Below are positions 11,859 through 20,011 of a stretch of DNA of 51,722 nucleotides, piece by piece (position 1 is the stretch's first letter; every line of letters begins with the position of its first letter). The notes beneath the pieces were generated by a model. The model ran no database searches. It saw only the letters and a list, made by a program, of their open reading frames with translations, and was not told the origin of the DNA. The position numbers and the translations under genes were made by a program. Where the stretch lies: positions 1-51,722 of the forward strand of contig NZ_CAXREX010000328.1 of NCBI RefSeq assembly GCF_964229645.1, read 5' to 3'. The stretch is from Nioella sp964229645 (lineage in GTDB: Bacteria; Pseudomonadota; Alphaproteobacteria; Rhodobacterales; Rhodobacteraceae).

Positions 11859-12146
11859 ATGTCGCGCGTCTGCGAACTGACCGGAAAAGGCCCGATGACT
11901 GGCAACAATGTCAGCCATGCCAACAACAAGACCAAGCGCCGGTTCCTTCCGAACCTGAACGAAGTGACCCTGGGGTCCGAAACCCTTGATCGCAGCTTCA
12001 AGCTGCGCATCTCGGCTGCGGCCCTGCGTTCCGTTGACCACCGCGGTGGCCTGGACGCCTTCCTTGCGAAAGCCAAGGACGAGGATCTGTCTTCCAAAGC
12101 GCTGAAAATCAAGAAAGAAATCGCGAAGGCCCAGGCTTCGGCCTGA
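11859..12146 (+). CDS. rpmB: 50S ribosomal protein L28
   Basis: 95 residues, a full-length alphaproteobacterial L28. It starts MSRVCELTGKGPMTGNNVSH and has the NKTKRRFLPNL segment, both diagnostic of the family. The start follows a GAGGA ribosome-binding site. It is a component of the large subunit near the E-site. It is monocistronic by appearance: a clear promoter lies upstream at 11759 and a strong intrinsic terminator downstream at 12176. L33 (rpmG), which often accompanies L28 in other phyla, is not adjacent. Confidence 0.98.
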   Translation: MSRVCELTGKGPMTGNNVSHANNKTKRRFLPNLNEVTLGSETLDRSFKLRISAAALRSVDHRGGLDAFLAKAKDEDLSSKALKIKKEIAKAQASA

Positions 12147-12175
12147 TCCTGACCCGATCCTTTCGGCAACATCTC

Positions 12176-12213
12176 GCGGCCCCCGGCATCGCCCCGGGGG
12201 CCGCGTCCTTTTT
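12176..12213 (+). terminator. Rho-independent terminator of rpmB
   Basis: Perfect 11-bp stem (12176-12186 with 12194-12204, arm GCGGCCCCCGG) and a 7-nt loop, followed by GTCCTTTTT. Confidence 0.95.
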
Positions 12214-12253
12214 GCGCTTTGCATCCAGATCGGCCCGTGCCTATCTAGCGGGT

Positions 12254-12601
12254 ATGAACCGGCTTTTGTCCCCCGCAACCGCTTTGCTGCTTGGTCTGGT
12301 CCTTGCCATGACCTCGGTCAGCATGGCCGTGGCGCGCGGCGGGATGAGCCTGTCGGGCACGATGATTCTCTGCATCGACGCGAGCCAGCAGGTGGTGCCG
12401 CTCGGCCCCGATGGCGCGCCGATGGAGGTCAACCACGCCTGCCCCGACTGCACGGTCGGCGCGATGGCCCTGGTCGAGCCGCTGCCGCTCGATGCGCCCG
12501 AATGGCGCATGGCCACGCTCTATACCCGTCCCTTCGCCACCCGTATCCATGAGACCCCCGTTCAGGGCGGCCAGGGACGCGGACCTCCTTCGCTGATCTG
12601 A
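12254..12601 (+). CDS. Small exported Cys-containing protein, DUF2946-like
   Basis: 115 residues from the ATG at 12254. A hydrophobic signal segment (LLSPATALLLGLVLAMTSV, about 4-22) ends near AVA|RG, so the protein is probably exported. The mature part has an HACPDC motif and a Pro-rich end (GRGPPSLI). This layout resembles the small DUF2946 family, whose genes often sit beside copper chaperones; the assignment is by resemblance only. The next gene, 43 bp downstream on the same strand, encodes a PCu(A)C copper chaperone, which supports a link to periplasmic copper. The pair echoes the second copper cluster at 16.6-17.9 kb, where another small exported Cys-containing protein sits. Confidence 0.65.
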   Translation: MNRLLSPATALLLGLVLAMTSVSMAVARGGMSLSGTMILCIDASQQVVPLGPDGAPMEVNHACPDCTVGAMALVEPLPLDAPEWRMATLYTRPFATRIHETPVQGGQGRGPPSLI

Positions 12602-12644
12602 TCCCTAGACCCTTTCTTTCCAATCAGATCACCGGAGACGACCA

Positions 12645-13151
12645 ATGTCGTTCAAAACACCCTTCTTTGCGGGCGTCGCCGCCCTGGCCTTCGCCCTTCC
12701 CGCCTTTGCCGACGGCATCATGATCCACGACCCCTATGCCCGGGCCTCCTCGGGCATGGCCATGTCCGGCGCGGCCTTCATGGAGATCGTGAACCAGACC
12801 GATACCGATGACCGGCTTGTCGAGGCCCGCTCCGAGGCCGCCGCACGGGTCGAGCTGCACACCCATATGGAAGACGCCAACGGCGTCATGCGCATGATGG
12901 AGGTCGAGGACGGCTTTGCCATTCCCGCAGGCCAGACCCATGCGCTCGCCCGTGGCGGCGATCACGTGATGTTCATGGGGCTGGCCGCGCCCTTTGAACA
13001 TGGCGCAGAGATCGAGGTCACGCTTGTCTTCGAACAGGCGGGCGAGATTGTCGTGACGATCCCGATCGACCTTGAACGGACGCCCTTCTCGGGTGGCCAG
13101 GCCGGGCACGGCCAGATGAACCACGGCACCATGGGTCAGGCGTCCAACTGA
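12645..13151 (+). CDS. Periplasmic copper chaperone PCu(A)C
   Basis: 168 residues. Signal peptide 1-22 (cleavage after FALPAFA). The mature domain has the PCu(A)C/DUF461 pattern: DPYARASSGMAMSGAAFMEI, then the Cu(I)-binding His and Met residues in VELHTHMEDANGVMRMMEV and the GGDHVMFMGL segment, matching H-M...M...H-x-M. A His/Met-rich tail (GHGQMNHGTMG) may be an extra copper site. Family role: delivers Cu(I) in the periplasm to the Cu(A) or Cu(B) site of cytochrome oxidase, usually with Sco. Neither sco nor cox genes are in the window. It follows the DUF2946-like gene and probably shares its transcript. Confidence 0.92.
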   Translation: MSFKTPFFAGVAALAFALPAFADGIMIHDPYARASSGMAMSGAAFMEIVNQTDTDDRLVEARSEAAARVELHTHMEDANGVMRMMEVEDGFAIPAGQTHALARGGDHVMFMGLAAPFEHGAEIEVTLVFEQAGEIVVTIPIDLERTPFSGGQAGHGQMNHGTMGQASN

Positions 13152-13243
13152 CCCGGGCACGGGGCCCTGCGGCCCTGTCCCTGCCGCTTCGGGTCCCGAA
13201 GGGCGGCGCGCCTCCTCCCGTTCCATCGGGCGCGCCGTTCCTG

Positions 13244-13933
13244 TCAGGCCAGCAGCCCTGCCACCCAATCCGGAACCGCCTGCGTGGCAGGTCCGGTAAT
13301 CGCGCGGTCGAACAATCCGGGCAAGCGGCTTGGTTCGAGGTTGATCTCTAGCGTCTCCGCCCCCGCCGCCTGCGCCTCCTGCACGAAGCCCGCCGCTGGA
13401 TAGACCTCGCCCGATGTGCCGATCGAAACGAAGAGATCGGCCTGCCACAGCGCCTCGGCAATCTCTTCCATCCGGTAGGGGATCTCCCCGAACCAGACGA
13501 TGTCGGGCCGCGTGCGCGGCGCGCCGCAAGACGGGCAGGGGGCGTCGGGCGACATTACGCGCGGCGCGGGCCAGCGATGGTTGCAGCTGGCGCAGAGCGC
13601 CCCGGCCAGTTCCCCATGCATGTGCAGCACGTTGCGGCTTCCGGCCCGTTCATGCAGGTCGTCCACGTTCTGCGTCACGATCAGCAACTCGCCTGACCAC
13701 TCGCTCTCCAGCCGGGCCAGCGCCCGGTGGGCGTCATTGGGGCTGGCATCCAGCGCATTGGCGCGACGGGCGTTGTAGAAGTCATGCACCAGCCGGGGGT
13801 TGCGCGCGAAGCCGTCCGGCGTGGCGACGTCCGCCAGGTCGTAGCGTGTCCACAGACCGTCCTTGTCGCGAAAGGTGCCAAGCCCGCTTTCGGCGGAAAT
13901 GCCCGCCCCGGTCAGGATAACGATCCGTTCCAT
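13244..13933 (-). CDS. cobB: NAD-dependent protein deacylase (sirtuin, CobB)
   Basis: 229 residues from the ATG at 13933, which has a GGGGA site just upstream; an ATG at 13948 is an alternative. Sirtuin landmarks are GAGISAESGLGTFRD (9-23), TQNVDDLHERAG (87-98) and the catalytic histidine H106 in LHMHGEL. A zinc ribbon has Cys 114, 117, 133 and 136, and the Rossmann segment includes SIGTSGEVYPAAGF. The Y-x-x-R pattern FYNARR near residue 53 is the one that in bacterial CobB allows removal of succinyl as well as acetyl groups. It removes acyl groups from protein lysines with NAD. Its start is 49 bp from that of the divergent phosphatase gene. Confidence 0.94.
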   Translation of the reverse strand: MERIVILTGAGISAESGLGTFRDKDGLWTRYDLADVATPDGFARNPRLVHDFYNARRANALDASPNDAHRALARLESEWSGELLIVTQNVDDLHERAGSRNVLHMHGELAGALCASCNHRWPAPRVMSPDAPCPSCGAPRTRPDIVWFGEIPYRMEEIAEALWQADLFVSIGTSGEVYPAAGFVQEAQAAGAETLEINLEPSRLPGLFDRAITGPATQAVPDWVAGLLA

Positions 13934-13982
13934 TTCATTCCCCGTCATGCCATCAAGGGCCCGCGCAAACAGGAGCCCCCCC

Positions 13983-14429
13983 ATGACCGTTTCTATCCTT
14001 TGTGTCTGCCTGGGCAACATCTGCCGCTCCCCCACGGGGCAGGCGGTGCTGGAAGCCGTCATGCCAGAGGCCCGGGTGGACAGCGCCGGAACCTCCGACT
14101 GGCATGTCGGCGACGCGCCCTATGGGCCGATGCAGCTTGCCGCCAGGGCGCGGGGCTACGAACTTGGCCAGCAGCGCGCGCGGCAGGTCACGGCAGAGGA
14201 TTTCCACCGCTTTGACCTGATCCTTGCTATGGATGAAAAGAACCTCGCCGATCTTGAGGCGATGCGACCCGCAGGGTCGCCCGCCGACCTGGCGCTCTAT
14301 CTCGACGTGCTGGACGAGGGCCCGCGAAACGTGCCCGATCCCTACTACACGCGGGATTTCGACGGGGTGCTCGCGCTGATCGAAGAGGCCGCGCGCGCCT
14401 GGAACGACCGGCTTTCAGCCAGCGCCTGA
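13983..14429 (+). CDS. Low-molecular-weight protein-tyrosine phosphatase
   Basis: 148 residues, full length for the family. The P-loop C-x5-R is CLGNICRS with nucleophile C9 and R15. The general-acid loop is DPYY with D119. V-x-S-A-G-T (residues 32-37) and the ILAMDEKNL segment are also typical. It dephosphorylates phosphotyrosine. In exopolysaccharide systems such enzymes act on Wzc-type kinases, but here it stands alone, divergent from cobB, with no kinase adjacent. The capsule genes in this window are 31 kb away and lack a BY-kinase. Confidence 0.93.
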   Translation: MTVSILCVCLGNICRSPTGQAVLEAVMPEARVDSAGTSDWHVGDAPYGPMQLAARARGYELGQQRARQVTAEDFHRFDLILAMDEKNLADLEAMRPAGSPADLALYLDVLDEGPRNVPDPYYTRDFDGVLALIEEAARAWNDRLSASA

Positions 14430-14442
14430 GCGCGGGCGGCGC

Positions 14443-14745
14443 TCAGCTGCACATGGCTTGCGCGGTTTCCCCGAACGCCTGGTAGCGTTCCCAGAACGCC
14501 TCGTCGCGGCGGTTGTCCGACATGCGCAGGTCCTCCGCCTCGTCGGGATCGTCGAAAAGCCGCGCTGCCTGGCGTTGTTCGCGATAGCTCAGCGTCGCGC
14601 GGGCGGCGTCGCCGATGCATGAACACAAGGATGGGCTGGCCGCATCGCGGCCCGACGTCATGCAGGCCCGTTCGACGGGGTTTGCGTTCAGTGGCGCTCC
14701 GGCCAGCAGGAACAGGGTAAGAAAAACCGAGAATGTCTTGCGCAT
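14443..14745 (-). CDS. Small secreted Cys-containing protein of unknown function
   Basis: 100 residues from the ATG at 14745, which has a GAGG site upstream. Residues 1-21 (MRKTFSVFLTLFLLAGAPLNA) form a signal peptide. The mature part has four cysteines (ERACMTS, SLCSC, QAMCS) and a charged helix (YREQRQAARLFDDPDEAEDL). Similar short proteins in Rhodobacteraceae are sometimes labelled arginine transporter in databases; nothing in this sequence supports transport. It ends 13 bp from the convergent phosphatase gene and lies downstream of the amino-acid dehydrogenase. Function unknown. Confidence 0.7.
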   Translation of the reverse strand: MRKTFSVFLTLFLLAGAPLNANPVERACMTSGRDAASPSLCSCIGDAARATLSYREQRQAARLFDDPDEAEDLRMSDNRRDEAFWERYQAFGETAQAMCS

Positions 14746-14868
14746 GGCACTGCCTCGTGACCTTGGCAAAGGGTTGATCCCCTTCTGGTGCCCCGAATCA
14801 TGCCAAAGCCCGCGCCCCGGCGCAATATTGCGCTGCGACACGGGCCCGGCTGCGCGGAAACCGGCGGA

Positions 14869-15921
14869 TCAGGCCGCCGGGCGGCGCTGCATCCGGGTCA
14901 GCACGATCTCGTCGGCCAGCTTGTGCGGTGACACCCCGCGCAGGGCAGCGCGGGTCAGGATCGCGTCCAGCGAGGCTTCCGCCTCGGCCAGTTTCTCTTT
15001 CACGAAGCCCGCCCGGTCGCGGATGCGCAGAATCTCGGTCGCCACGTTGACGATGCCGCCCGCATTGGCCACGTAGTCGGGCGCATAGAGGATGCCGCGC
15101 CGGTGCAGCGCGTCGCCATCGGCGGGCGTGGCCAGCTGGTTGTTGGCGCCGCCCGCGACGGCGGCCACCTTCAGCGCGGGGATCGTCTCGGCATTCAGGA
15201 TGCCGCCGATGGCGCAGGGGGCCAGGATATCGGCCTCGACGCCGAGGATCCGGTCGACGGGGGCGATCGCCGCGCCAAAGCGGCTGGCGGCAGCGTCGCA
15301 GCGGGCCGGGTCGATATCGGCCACGATCAGCGCCGCGCCCGCAGCGTGCAGTTGCGCGGCCAGGTCCCAGCCCACATGTCCCAGCCCCTGCACGGCAACC
15401 TTGCGGCCTGACAGGCTGGCCGAGCCGAAGCGGTGGCGCGCGGTGCAGCGGATCGCGTTGAAGATGCCACGCGCGGTGATAGGCGAGGGGTCGCCGCTGG
15501 CGAAGGGACCATCGGCAAGGCCCGCCACGAACTCTGTCCCGCGGGCGATCACCGCCATGTCTTCGGGGCTCATGCCCATGTCCTCGGCGGTCCAGTACCG
15601 CCCCTTCAGCGCCGCGATGGCCCCGGCAAAGGCCGCCAGCATCGTCTCGGTCTTGTCGCAGGCCGGGTCGCCCAGGATCACCGCCTTGCCGCCGCCAAGG
15701 GGCAGGCCGGCAGCGGCATTCTTGAAGGTCATGCCGTGGCTCAGCCTCAGCGCATCGGTCAGCGCTGCCTCTTCGCTGGCATAGGGCTTCATCCGCAGCC
15801 CGCCCGCCGCCGGGCCAAGCGCGGTGGAATGGATGGCGATGAAGCCCACCAGCCCGGTTGCGGTATCGGTGACGCGCAACACCTCTTCATGGCTTGGCGT
15901 CGGAATATGGGTGATCTGCAT
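14869..15921 (-). CDS. Leucine/Glu/Phe/Val dehydrogenase family enzyme
   Basis: 350 residues, the size of leucine dehydrogenase (about 360) rather than hexameric GDH (about 450). The substrate segment GGLRMKPY and the catalytic segment SHGMTFKNAAAGLPLGGGKA contain the two lysines expected (K67, K79). The NAD-binding Rossmann motif is VAVQGLGHVGWDLA. Family reaction: reversible oxidative deamination of a branched-chain or aromatic amino acid to its 2-oxo acid. The divergent Lrp/AsnC regulator at 16055 is the obvious candidate to control it in response to an amino acid. A second, GDH-type member of the family lies at 27391-28821. Confidence 0.88.
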   Translation of the reverse strand: MQITHIPTPSHEEVLRVTDTATGLVGFIAIHSTALGPAAGGLRMKPYASEEAALTDALRLSHGMTFKNAAAGLPLGGGKAVILGDPACDKTETMLAAFAGAIAALKGRYWTAEDMGMSPEDMAVIARGTEFVAGLADGPFASGDPSPITARGIFNAIRCTARHRFGSASLSGRKVAVQGLGHVGWDLAAQLHAAGAALIVADIDPARCDAAASRFGAAIAPVDRILGVEADILAPCAIGGILNAETIPALKVAAVAGGANNQLATPADGDALHRRGILYAPDYVANAGGIVNVATEILRIRDRAGFVKEKLAEAEASLDAILTRAALRGVSPHKLADEIVLTRMQRRPAA

Positions 15922-16009
15922 GGCGTGTCCTCCTCCTGCTGGCTTGGAGGATAGCGCCAGTCAGATAGGGAAGGGCGCCAAATACCCGCTGAGACCTTCA
16001 CAATGATAG

Positions 16010-16029
16010 CGATATTCGCCATGATATCG
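16010..16029. promoter_or_regulatory. Candidate operator for the Lrp-family regulator
   Basis: CGATAT (16010-16015) and ATATCG (16024-16029) form a perfect inverted repeat with an 8-bp spacer in the 133-bp gap between the dehydrogenase and lrp-like genes. It ends 25 bp before the regulator start. AT-rich imperfect palindromes of this size are usual Lrp/AsnC targets. The role is inferred from position. Confidence 0.4.
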
Positions 16030-16054
16030 GCAAATGGCAGGGGAAAGCTGACAT

Positions 16055-16510
16055 ATGGATGAGATCGACCGCAGGATTCTATCGGCGCTTCAGAAAGACG
16101 GGCGTCTTCCGGTCACCGACCTGGCCGAGCGGGTGGGCTTGTCTCCCACGCCCTGCGCGCGGCGCATGGCCCGGATGGAACAGGAGGGGCTGATCACCGG
16201 CTATGCCGCCCGCGTCGACCCCGAGAAACTGGGCTTCCCGATCACCGTTTTCGTCTTCGCGGAACTGGAGCGCCAGCATCGCGATGCGCTGGAAGGGTTC
16301 GAGCGCGCGATCCGCCGCTTCCCCGAGGTGCTGGAATGCCACCTGATGACGGGCAGCCGAGACATCCTGCTGAAGGTCGCCGCGCGCGACCTGCGCAGTT
16401 TCGATGCCTTTCTTGAACACAAGCTGATGAGCGTGCCGGGCATCCGGTCAACCCGCACCAGCTTTTCGCTCCGGGCGATGGTGGACCGGGCGATCAGCCC
16501 CGGGGCCTGA
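16055..16510 (+). CDS. Lrp/AsnC family transcriptional regulator
   Basis: 151 residues. An N-terminal winged helix-turn-helix begins MDEIDRRILSALQKDGRLP and continues through LAERVGLSPTPCARRMARME. A RAM (amino-acid-binding) domain follows, with EVLECHLMTGSRDILLKV as its conserved turn. It probably binds an amino acid and forms dimers to octamers. Divergent orientation next to the leucine-dehydrogenase-like gene suggests it regulates that gene and itself. The stop codon lies in the 5' arm of an intrinsic terminator. Confidence 0.93.
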   Translation: MDEIDRRILSALQKDGRLPVTDLAERVGLSPTPCARRMARMEQEGLITGYAARVDPEKLGFPITVFVFAELERQHRDALEGFERAIRRFPEVLECHLMTGSRDILLKVAARDLRSFDAFLEHKLMSVPGIRSTRTSFSLRAMVDRAISPGA

Positions 16511-16535
16511 TGGGGCAGGGCAACAGGCCCTTTTT
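16503..16535 (+). terminator. Rho-independent terminator of the Lrp-family gene
   Basis: GGGCCTG (16503-16509) pairs with CAGGCCC (16524-16530), followed by TTTTT. The left arm contains the stop codon of the regulator. Confidence 0.75.
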
Positions 16536-16563
16536 CCCGTTTCGTCCCGGGGCCATGACCTTG

Positions 16564-17082
16564 CTACTCGAACTGCACCTGCCCATGCATTCCGGCCTCG
16601 AAATGCCCCGGAATGTTGCAGGCAAAGCCCATCTCGGTCACCTCGGGGAAGGTCCAGATGATTTCCCCGCTCTCACCTGGTGCCAGAAGCAGGCTGTTGG
16701 GGTCGTCATGCATCATCCCGGCCTCTGCCATGCGGTCGTGGTTGATCATCCGCATGGTCATCATGCCTGCATGCATCATCTCGCGCATTTCATCGCGATG
16801 CTCGGCCCACATTTCCTCGGTGCCGAGGTTGAACTCGTGCACCGCGCGGCCCTCGTTGGTGATGAGGAAGCGGATGGTTTCTCCGGCATGCACCATCAGG
16901 CTGCCGGGGGTGAAGTGCATCTCGTTCATCGAGATCGCGATCTCGCGGTCGACATGGGCAGCTTCTCCGGCCTGCCCGATCCCGGCCCCGTGGCCATGGG
17001 CATGGGTTCCGCTGGCTTGTGCCATGGGCGCAAGCGCAGCAAGCACGCCAAGCGCGCAGCTAAAACGATAGGTCTGTTTCAT
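16564..17082 (-). CDS. Met/His-rich periplasmic cupredoxin
   Basis: 172 residues. Signal peptide about 1-23 (LGVLAALAPMAQA). A His-rich N-terminus (THAHGHG) precedes a plastocyanin/azurin-like domain. The type I copper ligands are visible as H82 (AVHEFN), C155, H160 and M165 (FACNIPGHFEAGM). Between the first ligand and the C-terminal ligand loop lies a Met/His-rich stretch, residues 91-125, with 11 Met and 4 His, which looks like an additional Cu(I)-binding arm. Probably a periplasmic electron carrier or copper-handling protein. Its genes upstream on the same strand encode a small Cys-containing exported protein and a cytochrome c, so the three form a likely copper/haem redox operon. Confidence 0.85.
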   Translation of the reverse strand: MKQTYRFSCALGVLAALAPMAQASGTHAHGHGAGIGQAGEAAHVDREIAISMNEMHFTPGSLMVHAGETIRFLITNEGRAVHEFNLGTEEMWAEHRDEMREMMHAGMMTMRMINHDRMAEAGMMHDDPNSLLLAPGESGEIIWTFPEVTEMGFACNIPGHFEAGMHGQVQFE

Positions 17083-17112
17083 GGTCTTTCTCGTGTTCTG
17101 AAAACGGTCGTG

Positions 17113-17475
17113 TCAGGTGATGTCACGCGCGTTCGGAACACGGGGAGGCGGCGGATCGAGTCCGATGATCCACCCAAAGGCGCTGCGCTCTGCCTGCCTG
17201 ACCGCGACGAAGCGATCCAGGTCGGTCATCTCGCGCGCATGGGGCGGGGGTGCAACAGACTTGGCGCAATCCAGCCCGGCAAGGCAGTGGCCCTGTGCGG
17301 GCGATTGCGGGGCTGTGACGCTGGCCTGCGTGGCAGCCGGGGCATGCAGGGTTGTGCCCGGCTGCGTCCCGTGCGCATGGGCCGCGCCCGAACCAAGCAA
17401 GAACAATACCGCCAGGACCATCAGCAGGCCGAAAAAGGCCCGCGGCAGGGTCCTGGTGGGGAAGGTCAGGGGCAT
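17113..17475 (-). CDS. Small exported protein of the copper/cytochrome cluster
   Basis: 120 residues from the ATG at 17475, whose first base is the last base of the upstream cytochrome c stop codon (TGATG overlap), indicating translational coupling. Residues about 8-34 contain a signal or membrane segment (LLMVLAVLFLLGSGAAHA). The mature part includes HCLAGLDC and ends with a Pro-rich GLDPPPPR segment, a layout like the DUF2946 small copper-associated proteins. The function is unknown; context (cytochrome c upstream, cupredoxin 30 bp downstream) suggests a role in periplasmic copper or electron transfer. Confidence 0.7.
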   Translation of the reverse strand: MPLTFPTRTLPRAFFGLLMVLAVLFLLGSGAAHAHGTQPGTTLHAPAATQASVTAPQSPAQGHCLAGLDCAKSVAPPPHAREMTDLDRFVAVRQAERSAFGWIIGLDPPPPRVPNARDIT

Positions 17476-17915
17476 CAGAAGATTCCGTTGGCCTGTTGCA
17501 GGTCGCGAATATAACGCACGATCGCGGCGACGTCTGCATTGGTCAGGCCCGCCACGGGGGGCATGTTCCCATAGGGCCAATGGTGCGACCGGACCCCGTT
17601 CGCAACCGCAAGGTTGAATGCCGCGTCGCCGTGATGGCTGGGCTCGTAGATGCGATGCACCAGCGGCGGGCCCGATCCGTCGCGCCCCGCGCCGTTCTGC
17701 CCATGGCACTGGGCACAGGCCGCCTCGAACACCCGCTGGCCGATCTGCGCCTGCCCAGACAGCGTCTCGGGCAGGATGACCTCGACCAGCGCGGCGCCTT
17801 CTTGCGGGGCGGGTCCGTCTGACCCGGCGCTCGTGTCATTGGACGGGCCAAGGGCAAGGTAGGCCCCGCCTGAAATCAGCGCGACAAGGGCAAGGGCAAC
17901 AAGGGTGCGGATCAT
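17475..17915 (-). CDS. Membrane-anchored or exported class I cytochrome c
   Basis: 146 residues from the ATG at 17915. The N-terminal hydrophobic stretch 5-22 (LVALALVALISGGAYLAL) is a signal anchor. Haem is attached at CAQCH (67-71) and the axial methionine is M118 in YGNMPPV. A single haem domain ends with DVAAIVRYIRDLQ, the usual C-terminal helix. First gene of a three-gene minus-strand unit with the small exported protein and the cupredoxin. It would carry electrons in the periplasm; its partner is unknown. It is divergent from lepA, with about 200 bp between. Confidence 0.88.
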   Translation of the reverse strand: MIRTLVALALVALISGGAYLALGPSNDTSAGSDGPAPQEGAALVEVILPETLSGQAQIGQRVFEAACAQCHGQNGAGRDGSGPPLVHRIYEPSHHGDAAFNLAVANGVRSHHWPYGNMPPVAGLTNADVAAIVRYIRDLQQANGIF

Positions 17916-18123
17916 GGGGCAGGGCCTTTCTCGTGGTCTCGATCGGCGGGCAGTCTGCGCACATTCCCCCCGCTGGAAGGCAAGCCCTGCCCGCTCACAG
18001 TTGCGTGAGGCGCGTCCGGCCCCGGTCCCGCCCAAGGGGAAACCCGGCGCCCCGCATCAACGCCCCTTTCATAACGTCGTGGCTTGGTCTATCTGACCTT
18101 TCAACCCTAACGAGCCCTGCGCC

Positions 18124-19923
18124 ATGACCGACCTGAAGCACATCCGCAATTTCTCCATCGTGGCCCATATCGACCACGGGAAATCCACGCTGGCCGACCG
18201 CCTGATCCAGATGACGGGGACGGTGGCCGAACGCGACATGAAGGAACAGCTTCTGGACGCGATGGATATCGAGCGCGAGCGCGGCATCACCATCAAGGCC
18301 AACACCGTGCGCATCGAGTATCCCGCCAAGGACGGCGTGACCTATGTGCTGAACCTGATCGACACCCCCGGCCACGTGGACTTCGCCTACGAGGTCAGCC
18401 GCTCGATGCAGGCGGTCGAAGGCTCGCTGCTGGTCGTCGATGCCAGCCAGGGCGTCGAGGCGCAGACGCTGGCCAATGTCTACCAGGCCATCGACGCGGA
18501 TCATGAAATCGTGCCGGTCCTCAACAAGGTCGACCTGCCCGCCGCCGAACCCGAACGCGTGGCCGAACAGATCGAGGACGTGATCGGCATCGACGCCTCG
18601 GACGCGGTGCTGATCTCGGCCAAGACCGGGCTTGGCATTCCCGACGTGCTGGAGGCCATCGTCACCCGTCTGCCCGCGCCGGGCGGCGACCGCGACGCGC
18701 CGCTCAAGGCGATGCTCGTTGACAGCTACTACGACAGCTACCTCGGCGTGGTCGTCATCATCCGCGTCATCGACGGCGTCATCAAGAAGGGCGACCGCAT
18801 CCGGATGCTGGGCACCGGCGGGCGCTACCCCGTCGACCGGCTTGGCGTCTTCAAGCCCAAGATGACCGATATCAAGGAACTGGGCCCGGGCGAGATCGGC
18901 TTTCTTACCGCCTCGATCAAGCAGGTGCGCGACACCCGCGTGGGCGACACCATCACCCATGAAAAGGGCGGCACGGACAAGGCTCTGCCGGGCTTCAAGC
19001 CGGCGCAGCCCGTGGTCTTCTGCGGCCTCTTCCCGGTGGACAGCGCCGAGTTCGAGGACCTGCGCGACGCGATCGAGAAACTGGCGCTCAACGACGCCTC
19101 CTTCAGCTTCGAGATGGAAACCTCGGCGGCCCTCGGTTTCGGCTTCCGCTGCGGCTTCCTCGGCCTTCTGCACCTCGAGGTCATCCGCGACCGCATCGAA
19201 CGCGAATACGATATCGACCTCATCACCACCGCGCCCACGGTCATCTACCACGTCCCCATGAAGGACGGCACGAAGATGGAACTGCACAACCCCGCCGACA
19301 TGCCCGACATGACCTATGTCGATCATATCGAGGAGCCGCGGATCAAGGCGACCATCCTTGTCCCCGACGACTATCTCGGCGACGTGCTGAAGCTCTGCCA
19401 GGACCGGCGCGGCATCCAGCTCGACCTGACCTATGCGGGCCAGCGCGCCATGGTGGTCTCTGACCTGCCGCTGAACGAGGTCGTCTTCGACTTCTACGAC
19501 CGGCTGAAATCGGTGACCAAGGGCTATGCGTCCTTTGATTACCAGATGGAGGGCTACCGGCAGGACCACCTGGTCAAGATGTCGGTGCTGGTCAACGAGG
19601 AACCCGTCGATGCGCTTTCGATGATGGTCCACCGCGACCGGGCCGAAATGCGCGGCCGCGCCATGTGCGAAAAGCTCAAAGAGCTGATCCCCCGCCACAT
19701 GTTCAAGATCCCGATCCAGGCCGCCATCGGCGGCCGCGTGATCGCGCGAGAGACGCTGTCTGCCATGCGCAAGGACGTGACCGCCAAATGCTACGGCGGC
19801 GACGCCACCCGGAAGCGCAAGCTTCTGGACAAGCAGAAAGCGGGCAAGAAGAAGATGCGCCAGTTCGGGAAGGTGGAAATCCCGCAGAGTGCGTTTATCA
19901 ATGCGTTGAAGATGGATAGCTGA
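18124..19923 (+). CDS. lepA: Elongation factor 4 (LepA)
   Basis: 599 residues, standard length. Translation GTPase with G1 AHIDHGKST (14-22), G3 DTPGHVDF and G4 NKVD. EF-G-like domains follow, and then the LepA-specific C-terminal domain (GDATRKRKLLDKQKAGKKKM). It binds ribosomes and affects translation under stress and 30S assembly. The usual partner lepB (signal peptidase I) is not downstream; instead two hairpins and a low-GC cassette on the opposite strand follow. Confidence 0.98.
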   Translation: MTDLKHIRNFSIVAHIDHGKSTLADRLIQMTGTVAERDMKEQLLDAMDIERERGITIKANTVRIEYPAKDGVTYVLNLIDTPGHVDFAYEVSRSMQAVEGSLLVVDASQGVEAQTLANVYQAIDADHEIVPVLNKVDLPAAEPERVAEQIEDVIGIDASDAVLISAKTGLGIPDVLEAIVTRLPAPGGDRDAPLKAMLVDSYYDSYLGVVVIIRVIDGVIKKGDRIRMLGTGGRYPVDRLGVFKPKMTDIKELGPGEIGFLTASIKQVRDTRVGDTITHEKGGTDKALPGFKPAQPVVFCGLFPVDSAEFEDLRDAIEKLALNDASFSFEMETSAALGFGFRCGFLGLLHLEVIRDRIEREYDIDLITTAPTVIYHVPMKDGTKMELHNPADMPDMTYVDHIEEPRIKATILVPDDYLGDVLKLCQDRRGIQLDLTYAGQRAMVVSDLPLNEVVFDFYDRLKSVTKGYASFDYQMEGYRQDHLVKMSVLVNEEPVDALSMMVHRDRAEMRGRAMCEKLKELIPRHMFKIPIQAAIGGRVIARETLSAMRKDVTAKCYGGDATRKRKLLDKQKAGKKKMRQFGKVEIPQSAFINALKMDS

Positions 19924-19964
19924 GGCGGGTTTGCCTCAGGTAGGGTGGGCAAACTGCCCACCCT
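19920..19964 (+). terminator. Tandem hairpins at the end of lepA
   Basis: CTGAGGC (19920-19926) pairs with GCCTCAG (19933-19939); the arm includes the lepA stop codon. AGGGTGGGCA (19942-19951) then pairs perfectly with TGCCCACCCT (19955-19964) around AAC. The downstream sequence is only moderately T-rich. They act as a terminator and perhaps also as a dispersed palindromic element. Confidence 0.65.
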
Positions 19965-20011
19965 GCGCTTGCTTTGTGTTACATATACTCCCTGTCCTGC
20001 ATGCTTGTAGC

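Noticed and set aside
17995..19698. 567-codon minus-strand open frame
   Set aside because: Antisense shadow of lepA.
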